The notes beneath the pieces were generated by a model. That model was not told the DNA's origin and did no database searches. It saw only the letters and a list, made by a program, of their open reading frames with translations. Both the position numbers and the translations under genes were made by a program. A DNA stretch of 64,000 nucleotides from Morchella semilibera. Its lineage: Eukaryota > Ascomycota > Pezizomycetes > Pezizales > Morchellaceae. This document shows, piece by piece, positions 55,301 to 64,000 of this stretch. Location of the stretch: assembly GCA_009192285.1 (NCBI GenBank), contig CM018604.1, positions 4,621,746 through 4,685,745 of the forward strand. Reading direction: 5' to 3'. The first letter of the stretch is position 1. Each line of letters starts with the position of its first letter.

Positions 55301-57193
55301 GGTAGGTATACCTCCATGTCAAAAATCCCGGGACTTTTGAATAAGAACTATACATGCAGGCTCTTACCCTATTTAATTATGAACGGGCGGTTCCCCCGCA
55401 CCGCCTAGTTGCGCTTCTCTATGCTAGTAACTAAGTAGATGCCTATCGGCCTAGTTAATATTGAATCACACAATATCACTCGCGCGATTGGAACTTACTA
55501 CATGTATTGATTCATTGATTGTTTGATACCCGGAACCTAGTATTGAGGCAAACGGGGCTAGTGGCTAATCGGTGGATCTAGGAATTATGATTGCAGAAAA
55601 CTAGTATAATAAGTGTCTCTATGGCTGATGCTACAATACATGGCACCAACGATTTTTATTACCCCCGTTGGGTTCATATTGGCACACGATTTACACCTCA
55701 ACTACGCGCATATTTAGAGGGATTAATGGTAACGAGGAAAGATTCAAAGACCTTGGAGAGAGTCCAAGGACCTAAAGGGGCCTTAATTTCAACCCTCTAT
55801 GAGGAGAGTATCGTAAGATAGAAGAGAGCATTCTTGATCCCTCGGACTGCGCCCAGAGATTTTGATATATGGTCCCTTCTCCCTTGTGAGAGGCAGAAAA
55901 AGAAACCAAAAGCACATCGACCTCAGGTAAAAAAGGCATCTTCTGGTCCTGAGGGAGCCTAAGACAAAATGAGGCCTTATATACTCCACCGCGAGGAGAA
56001 AACAGGAGTAGGGGTTGAACGGTCAAGATGACCTAACGCAAAACAGACCTACACTGGCCCCCTATCAGGGGACAGAAGAGATCTATTATTGCAGCATTCA
56101 TGAGGTGGAGAGGCGTGGTCATGGAGACCCAACGCTAAAAAGGCTCCTTTTGGATCCCTGGGCGTTATTCCTAAAGCACAAAAGTAGCATATTTTGCGTC
56201 CTGCAGATACCAGCAGTCTCGCGAGATCTAGGTACAGCAGACACAACTCAACCCGCCGGTATTAGCAAACATGATTTATTATATATATATTCAACTTTGA
56301 GCTTTCGGACTCCCCTTTCCTTAAGTGGCTAATGATACCCATCCCGGTCGAAAAATCATAGATTATCACTCGAATGTCCTTCCGGGTGAGGGTTCCTACC
56401 GTCTTGGCATAGACCCGTCGATACTGAGGATGACGGAAAGGACCACTCGCATTCCAAAACGCCCAAAATGCATAAAACATTGGCTATAGGTCGGGTGACT
56501 TCCAGACTGCAGATGCACAACAGTTGTAATTTTTTTGAATATGATCCTCCAATCGGAGGATACCTCACTGCGTGGATGACTTGCATAAACACCGAAAGCA
56601 TCACTCTACATATGGGAGATGTTTGACCACGATTATATTAGGGAAGAAAAGAAAAGGTACATGTAGATACAAATGCGCTTTATTACGTGACCACAGAAGG
56701 AAAAAAATGCCCAAGATAACCCAAAGATAAGAAGAGAAACAAAACAAAAACAATACCCCACGCCGCTGGATCATGGATGGCATGCTAAAGAAAAAATGGT
56801 TTCCGAGATGCGAACGCCTCCCCATGAATATCGTCCCGATCTTCCGTTTCCTCCCGGTCCATAGATCCCACCCCCTCTCGGCTCCTCAATAACCGGCCCG
56901 TAAGTCCCGTGATTGATGTGTAGCGATAACGCCCTAACCCATACCTAATCCTTGATAATGCAAACTTTACTGGCATACAAAATCCCACTCGAATAAAAAA
57001 CCCGAAAACCCAAAGCCCGCAAATTGACAAAGTAAAAGCTCCGAAATGTAAAGGGATATAAAAGAAAAAAGTCCCAAATAATTCGAAGGCTTTGTCGGCC
57101 TTCCTAAATTGGTATTATGCGCTGTTAACTTTCCGCCTTTCATTCATTCTCTCTCTTCGCAATTTTTTAAGGTGACGATCCCCCGCAAAAACC
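52388..57193. other. Intergenic region without a supported gene
   Basis: 52388-52700 likely holds the CTK1 5' leader, including an intron acceptor TTGTTTCAG at about 52430. The rest (52.7-57.19 kb) is AT-rich with short open frames only. It has TACATGTA at 54496, 54728, 55499 and 56658, and copies of the dispersed motif at 54417 (variant CGAGTGAC), about 55470 and about 56358. A ~260-nt A+G-biased plus-strand stretch (55.7-56.1 kb) has no usable frame. 57000-57193 is the 3' region of the MFS gene. Confidence 0.4.
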
Positions 57194-59138
57194 CTATGAT
57201 CTCGATTCCATAAACGACCCCGACGCATTAAATGATCTTGATGCGCCAAAGCTAGCGGCTACCTCTTGCTGATGATGCTCTATTTCATCCTCCGCTGCCT
57301 TCTTCACAATATGATACTCGTTGACGAAACCCTCCGAGCTACTGACGCCGGCGTGGGCAATCTGGACATCCACTGCCATTTGTTCCACGGCTTCTTCATC
57401 CATCTCGCCTGCCTCCACTTCAGGGTGGGGAACAAGTGACCCATCGACCATCCATAAAGCTTGAATTCCTCCCAGAACACATACAGCAGCATTGACCCAC
57501 CATGCCAGCCCAACCATGCCGTAATCCAAGCCCTTCGAATATATTATCCCTGTGATGGTCGGACCAAAAGCACGGAATATGCTTGCTGTGCTAGCTGCAA
57601 CACCATTGATTGTGCCAAGCACTAGTAGAGATGGTGCGGAGTTTGTCAATAGAATGGCGTTGCATGGATATGCCATAACACTCAGAATGATTTTAATCAC
57701 GAGGACGGCATAAATGCCGGACATGCTGTATTTTTCTGGGAGGAAGTTGAGGTACGGAACGATAATGTATCCAATCGGGTAGACGAGCATACAGAATCTG
57801 TATACCTTGAATGATCCAAAATACGAGACAATTGGTGGGAAGAGGAAGAACTGTGCGGTCATGGAGATAAGTCCTTGCATAGAAAGGATAAACCCAATTG
57901 CCTGAGTCGAAAGACCAAATCCTCCTACGAACTTAAAAGGGTGGTGAGGTGGCTTATCTGCAGGAGGCGTGGATAGGAACACAGGGAAGAGTTGCTCAAA
58001 GCCCATAGTATGATAGGCAAGAATTCCGTATGAAACGATCAGAAGAACTACTGAAGGTGTGAAAGCTTTCTCGACTGGTGGGGGTTTTATAGCCTTCTTA
58101 ACCTGAGCTACAGAGTTACCAAAGGTCTCGTAGCTTGAAGTGTCTTCTGGCCCTCCGTCCTGCGTAATCAATCTCTCAGACTCGTTTAGCGGAGAATTGT
58201 ATCCATTTAGTCCTTCATACTTGTTTTTTTCGTTATTACGTTTGAAGAAAGAAATAATCTTCCTTCCAGCAAGTATACCGCGATCTGGCTTCACTCTCAA
58301 TACTTGATGGGTTTCTTCCAAGAACAGGGTACCAATAACAATTCCTAAAACAAGGATTACTGCTGAGACCATGTTTGGGAAAAGATATGGATATTCCTCG
58401 AGGAGTCCACCGGGGGAAAACCACTCGGGGTACCTAGTGACAGGCTCGGCTAAAAGACCACCTAAAGCTGGACCAATGATAGAACTGGGAATATGTTAGC
58501 CACAGGATTAGAAGAAGCAGCTAGTTCAACAAGAGGATCTTACCCTAAACACCAAACAAATGGCATAACAGCATATGCTTTAGGCTGATGCTCCCTCTCA
58601 GTAACCAGCTCTGCAACAGTGGTTTGAATAACACCAATGTTTCCATTTAGTGCTCCTCCTACTGCTCTTGCTAGTAAAGCAACTGGGAAGCTCTTCGCAA
58701 ATCCGAAGATGATCATACTGAGCATCGTTCCGATAAGCCCCATAATCAATACAGGCTTCCTCCCGTATTTGTCTGAGATCCTGCCCCACATCATACCGGT
58801 CGTGAACTCAGCAAAGGCAAATGCCGATGTGACCAGCCCTGCGTAAACGGCAATTTCATTGTCGGTTTTCTATAGATTTATCAGAACATTATATCTCAGA
58901 GGCCATCAAGGGCGACCTACCGCATTGCCAAATGACTTTATCATATAATAGATATAGGGAAAGATTGAGCAAAACGATATTGGCTCGCATATCCTACATA
59001 ATGCTGGCAATTGTTAGAAGTGAGCAGAGGAAATTCGGATAGAGCGTTTTTTTATAACTCACACAGGATGAACAATTGTTGCACAGGGAATCCCTTTCCC
59101 TTCGGTTTTGGAGCCTGATCCACCCGTGTCCCCGACAT
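57194..59138 (-). CDS. Major facilitator superfamily transporter (drug:H+ antiporter / ZIFL-like)
   Basis: Four exons (59138-59063, 59003-58921, 58869-58544, 58484-57194) encode 591 residues. Introns are 59, 51 and 59 nt with CTAAC-like branch points. The N-terminus (KGKGFPVQQLFILSLCRICE after splicing) leads into TM1. The MFS motif A loop is clear: GMMWGRISDKYGRKPVL. The TM4-5 area has LARAVGGALNGNIGVIQTTV, then GPALGGLLAEP. A long cytosolic loop of ~110 residues (NNEKNKYEGLNGYN, KAIKPPPVEKAFTPS) separates the two six-helix halves. A hydrophilic C-terminal tail of ~75 residues ends SFMESRS. The layout fits fungal relatives of plant ZIF-like and TetA-type exporters. The substrate cannot be told from sequence. 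Location is plasma or vacuolar membrane by analogy. Confidence 0.85.
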
Positions 59139-61739
59139 TATTATTAAAGATATCCCTTTGGTTTTTCCTAGGTTTCGTCCTCTGGCCCCCCGAAATTCAG
59201 ATCCTTGGAAATGGAACGACCGAAGAGAGGGTAAAACGACCGAAATACCCGAGGCGTACAGGGTAATTGAGGGCGAGGGAGAATGGATCGATGTATGTAG
59301 GAGAGGGGAGAAAGGAGGGGAATTATATATATGTCTGGAAATACCCAACCCGTCTGGCCGTAGCACCGAAGGTTACCACTCGGGAAGGGGTCTAGAGACT
59401 AAAGTTAAAGACCCTTCACTTAGCTTAATTAAGCAGTTTTTTTTTTCTTTTGCTTACTGTAATTATAACCTCTTCTTTCCTTTCTTTTTTTTTTCTTTTT
59501 TTTTTCCTGTGTGCCTTAGCAAGCGGGAGCCCGAAAATTCTCTGAAGGCGGCAGCTACTAGCGAGTAATTGGGTAGATAAGGACCCACGACGGAGGATTT
59601 TTGCATCATGGGAGCTATATCTACCCACTAGGTAATGGATTTCCAGGCTGATCTTGAATCCCCACCAGAGATGTCCAAAGTTGTGGCTGGAACCCAACTT
59701 TAGCCGGCCTAACGGTCCGCCATCCGGATGCAAGAGTAAGGGTCCCCCACTCCGACGCACGCTCCAGGTTTTACATCACTTTGGAGATAGGTATCCCTGG
59801 TAACAAATCAGACATAAAGTATTAGGCGTTGCACGAAGGGAATCAAAGTGGTGGCGGCTGCTTCGGCACTATCCCGAGTTTCCCCACCCCGGCGCACGGT
59901 CCCATGGTCGAGTCAATAAAAAAGTCTCGGCGCACGGACATATCTTTTTTCCTGGGGAATTCTCAATTCATATGTGTTTGAGCCTTAAGAGACGTTAGTG
60001 TCTGTGATTTTCTCTAGGACTATATACTATGAACTACCGGTATTGTTTACGTACCGACAATAATCTCGAACCTCAGCTCTCGCCTATTGGAATTCCAGAA
60101 GGCTTCAGGGATTTCTATGCTAGCCAGCAACATGCACGTCCTGAAGAAATCTTAAGCTTTGTTTACTTTCGGTCTCTAGTAAGTAACGACTGAAAATATC
60201 TCCTACCTATCAGTGGCAAATGTCATTTTTTCATGCCTAGCTTGTCTCATTGGATCCAACAAGAGCAATGTTGGTCACGGGCCCACCAGTGCATCAAATC
60301 TGTAACACCCTCTTGCTCCTCCCGAGATTTCTCCGAGTCCCTCGCCTTTCCTTAGATGCAACATTGGTAACCTATACCCAGGAGCAGACTTAACAGACTG
60401 ATATCTACCCGTCCGTTTAGAGATGCACCGCGTCTGCAGCTAACTGTCTTGAACCATTCCCACCCGGCCACCTTTCCGAAACCGCACCACTTATGGTGAG
60501 AATATTCAACATTTCTGGTTCTGCAACTTAACGCAGAATACATATGTCTATGCTGGCCTTTCGAGTGTGTAGGGCAAATCTCGTGTGGAAAGGTCCAGGT
60601 CAAGGAAAGCCTCTCGTTTTCAGAAACATTAAAACATAGAACACGAGCACACCTACATATCTATGCCCGGTCCGGGGTAAGCCTCTTACGCAATTGTCGA
60701 AAATCCTTTCCCGCGAGATCGGTAATCGTACATACACCCCAGGCCTCTAAGGTTTGAACATCGAAACGGAATTATTTTTCTAGACACACAAGGCCGCCGC
60801 CGCCGCATGTCATTCTCCCGTCCCCGCCCAATGGTGCGAAAGTGCATGGCGCATATTAAAATCATGCAGCACCGGATATAGAGTAGGTATATTGACGGGC
60901 CCAGACTTCACTTCAAGCTTTGAAGGTATCTAGATCTACAGGAGGCCGATTAATGAGTAGAGTAGAGTGTATCATCCAGGAGCTCCTGCAGCGAGCGCTG
61001 ATCTAGACCCCGAATACGAATTATAGAATTTTGGTGTCCACGCGTCTTTACGCCTCCAGCTTCTTTTGTTAGTGCTTCGAGGTTGACTTTAGTGTAAAAG
61101 ATTCTCTGGTCTAGCAGCGGGCATTAACGTCTGTTCCCGTCTTTTTCCCTTTTCCTTTTTTTTTTCTCCCCTCTCCCTCTCCGTTCCGTTAGCTTTAGCT
61201 AGCCAGTAACCACGTAGAGTAGGTGCAGTATCATATTTCTCCCGGTAGAGTAAGGTTACGCTAGCTAGGCAGGCTGAGATGAAACGAGGTTGATGGAGAG
61301 AGGGTTAGGGCTACACTAGAAGGCACCTGCGATGCGCTAGGAAGACCAAGACTTTAGCGATCTGATATGGGGCGTGCTGCAACAAAACCAGACAAAGTGA
61401 ACATCGATCGCGAGCAATTGTGGCTAGTGGTTGAAAAGTCGCCAGCTCCTCAACTAAGGTAAAATAAATGAAAAATTGAACAGAGAAGTATAGGCTACGG
61501 CATTTAGCTATTTTTTTTTTTTAGGATAAAACTTTATTACAAGAATCATTCATTAAAATACCTATCCCTTAAGTTGACCCTCAAAACCCATTGCGTAACA
61601 CATTCATCCCCTTGACCCAAAACCACCCCGCCCTTCGGACCAAGATAGCTTTGAAGAGGATAGTCAGCCATTCGGTACGACAAAGATAAGCCAAAACTGG
61701 TTAATGCTCCAGAGCGACTCCAGCACTTGCATAATCTCT
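59139..61739. other. Intergenic region, no gene seen
   Basis: 59139-59420 likely contains the MFS promoter. A T-rich block (59430-59510) and poly(T) runs follow. Open frames between 59.6 and 61.5 kb are short and lack splice partners. 61500-61739 includes the 3' region of the Crinkler-like gene, with an A/T-rich AATAAA-like stretch on the minus strand. Confidence 0.4.
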
Positions 61740-63409
61740 TTAAGCGGGCCCAGCTTGATGAGATGGTCTTTGGACGTAGTGAGTTGAAAAAAGTTCCTTT
61801 GCCTTGGGCCAGCGGATGAGGTCAGTAGCAGGGAAGTTCCCTGATCTTGACAGTAAAAACCGACCCTGATCCTCCACAATATCTCTGCCCCCCTCCTCCA
61901 AGTGCTTCAAATAGTCCTTCACCACATCTTTTAGCCCATTCCGATGTTGAAATTTCATGAAGTCCACCGGGGTTTGTATTTCAGGTATTTTATAGTCATT
62001 TTCCAGGACTCGTGAAAACTCGGCCAGGACATACCCGGAGGCCCATTCACGACGTGAATCCTCGAGTAGATAGGCTGGTGGTTTAGGGATCAGATGTAAT
62101 AGCTGGGTGCTGAACTGAATAGTCTCACGATTTTCATTAAAGCCGTGACTGGTTCCGACCGGGCCATTGATTGACTTCAAAGCACTCTCGATGCGACCTA
62201 GGCCAGTAATAATAGCACGTTGTGGATCCTTCGATGGCACAAATAGAACGTTTCTCGGTACGCTACCGACTTTATGAAAGAGTTCCGACACTACATTCTC
62301 ATTCAGATTCGGGAAGATTTTTTTTCTGCAGTCCGATATCTCTTCAAGAGTCCACAGCGGCATGCAAAATCTAGTAGCGAGATCCTTGCAAAACACATGA
62401 AACTTGGGAAATCTATCGTGGCTCTTCTTTGGTGACAGCGTAATTATGGTTCTTGCGTTCACCGTCTCGGGGCCTTCTTCACTATCTGACAAGTACCAGA
62501 CATCCAGCAGCTCCAATAAATGCTCAAAGTTGTCGAAACTACCGACGAGGACGGATTCCGTGCCACAATAACAGTAATACTTACCAGGCGTGGGCTGGAA
62601 TATGACGATATTTGGTTTATCGTTGGTGGACTCGTGTAGTAGCCGGAGGATGAAGTAAATTAGGAAGCAAGACTTCCCAATTCCTGGAGTACCAGTTATG
62701 GCGATATCGATATTTCCACGCTTGATAGTGTTGGTGACTATCTTATAAAATGTTGGGTAACACTCACGAATGTAGAGTGTTGGACCCTTGACTATGGGAA
62801 AACTCTCTTCATTGTTAATGGATCCAGTTGTTGGAAACTCTTTGCCGGCATTCTTGTACTGAGCGGCCACCTCTCTAAAAGACGTGTATAAATTGCTTGG
62901 CCAAGACTTGGGTCAGTTTCGCAGCACCTCGAGCCGCCGAACCTCGCTGAGTTTTGATAAACGGGTTTGACGGTCGATGCCTAGCGCTCCGTATGCTTCA
63001 AATAACGGATGGACTTTTGACTTCTTGGGAGGATGAGAGTCCTCTTCTTCAGCGCTTCGTTTAGTTCCTTTTCCAGCAGCTTTACAGTTAGTGTGAAACA
63101 GGATGAGAAACGAAATCCGAGTCTCACTTACCAGGTTTAGGCCCCTTAGCCGTCTTGAGCTCATCGACGAGCTCTACAATGCCCTTTGCTGGTCCAAGTC
63201 CCAATTTGATACTTTGAAGTTCAGCGACTTTCAGGCCGAGCAAGTATCTACCACCGATTCCCTGGTCTTTGACGGCTTTTATGTGCTCATCTTTGAGCCA
63301 ATACTTCTTTTGATTTTCCGTGAGAAATATCTCAACTTCGTCGATCCTCGTTCCATTCTTCGACGTCTTGAGGGAGCTCTGAGGGGACGGCTACGTTTGT
63401 TGCTGACAT
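61740..63409 (-). pseudogene. Crinkler/RHS-like P-loop protein with N-terminal SAM-like domain, interrupted
   Basis: The body (62912-61740) has a P-loop ITGTPGIGKSCFLIYFIL preceded by GPTLYIRECYPTFYKI, then TLSPKKSHDRFPKF and SGYVLAEFSRVLEN, as in the P-loop domain of Crinkler and retrotransposon-hot-spot proteins. Upstream, an exon (about 63390-63131) encodes a SAM-like fold: EIFLTENQKKYWLKDEH, GIGGRYLLGLKVAELQSI, GPAKGIVELVDELK. A 52-nt intron (63130-63079) joins it to KRSAEEEDSHPPKKSKVH, a nuclear-signal-like segment. An in-frame TGA (62915-62913) separates that exon from SWPSNLYTSFREVAAQY of the body. The N-terminal frame is also broken: an ATG at 63409 is out of frame and a TAG lies at 63393. 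Crinklers are known from oomycetes and several fungi, sometimes as nuclear effectors. This copy looks recently inactivated. Confidence 0.7.
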
Positions 63410-63797
63410 TGTTGCGGTAGGGAAGACTCGCGAGGGGTGGAGGCAGCAATTAGCTGACAGACGAATGAGTCATCGACTTCCGTGGCAAATGTTGTTAGAA
63501 TGTGATGTTGCATGCTGTGGCGCATGATATGGCTACATGTAGTGTTTGAGTGATGGAAAACTTGGCCCGCGCAAACAAGAATTTGCTATCACGATGACAT
63601 CCGTATAGAGAGAGGGAGGGAGGGAATTTCCTTGTGTTTTGGTTCACGCTGCCTAAGTTGCGGGATTTGACCCTCTATTCTTCTAATTTCCTTTTCTTTC
63701 TTGGTTCTTGAAATGATTCCACCAAGAGAAAGTCACCACTACATGTATTTATACCCTCCTAGCCTCATTCAGAAAAGAGTAGACAACTAACTCTTAA

Positions 63798-64000
63798 TCA
63801 AGAATGGTCTGACCCAGGCAAAAGCTTAGCAATCATTTCAGTAGTGGGTTTTGTGGCAGTAATCATAATAGCTAAAGTAGCTAATAAATCTACTGAAAAC
63901 CTTCTAAGAGTTACTTGGGTAAATAAACTTCTTCCACGTGAAATGCCTTCCTGTTTCAAAAAAACTACAGATTGATCTTCATAACCTCGCAAATGGCTGC
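63798..64000 (-). CDS. Partial open frame running off the window edge
   Basis: The frame is open from the right edge of the window to a stop at 63798. It reads as a plausible protein end: RGYEDQSVVFLKQEGISR, GRSLFTQVTLRRF, then SVDLLATLAIMITATKPTTE and MIAKLLPGSDHS. No ATG is seen within the window in this frame, so it would be the last exon of a gene lying mostly outside. No family is recognised. Confidence 0.3.
   Translation of the reverse strand, partial: SHLRGYEDQSVVFLKQEGISRGRSLFTQVTLRRFSVDLLATLAIMITATKPTTEMIAKLLPGSDHS

Overview
The window looks like a nuclear contig of a filamentous ascomycete. Coding genes carry short spliceosomal introns, mostly 49-87 nt, with GTAAGT-like donors, CTAAC/CTGAC branch points and YAG acceptors. 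The recognisable proteins are fungal housekeeping proteins: Alg14, mitochondrial bL27, RNA polymerase I/III subunit AC40, an NADH pyrophosphatase, a Ctk1-type CDK and an ergosterol-pathway cyclase fragment. Abundant small repeats and a Crinkler-like gene would suit a repeat-rich lineage such as Pezizomycetes, but that placement is only a guess.

Layout. 1-4.2 kb is repeat territory: two copies of a ~0.65-kb dispersed repeat, three tRNA-like SINE candidates, a ~1.07-kb TIR element flanked by TA and a long hairpin. 4.99-6.08 kb (-) encodes a GC-rich coiled-coil protein. 6.1-15.5 kb has no gene I can support. 15.5-17.1 kb (+) is an oxidosqualene cyclase (Erg7-type) without its N-terminal third. 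Next come a small membrane protein (+), a small cysteine-rich secreted protein (-, frameshifted) and a long aftiphilin/Laa2-like clathrin accessory protein (-, 19.7-23.1 kb). 27.3-33.0 kb (+) is a four-exon gene for a 1716-residue fungal protein with Sel1-like C-terminal repeats; a 3-codon uORF stops inside its start codon.

36-38.8 kb (-) is the most unusual stretch. It is a chain of tiny exons (12-71 nt) separated by canonical introns, ending in a recent tandem amplification in which successive introns are exactly 59 nt long and nearly identical. 39.8-46.9 kb is a compact GC-rich housekeeping block: ALG14 (-) divergent from bL27m (+), then RPAC1 (+) and NPY1/NUDT12 (+). 48.2-52.4 kb (-) is a CTK1 kinase with a long RS/RD-rich N-terminus. 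57.2-59.1 kb (-) is an MFS transporter, and 61.7-63.4 kb (-) is a SAM plus P-loop Crinkler/RHS-like gene interrupted by stops.

Four otherwise well-preserved loci (the cyclase, the secreted protein, the aftiphilin-like gene and CTK1) have 1-2-base frame breaks. Most of these lie in C/G homopolymers or CG dinucleotide runs, which suggests assembly indels more than gene decay. All gene models were built by eye from splice signals and reading frame; no database search was possible.
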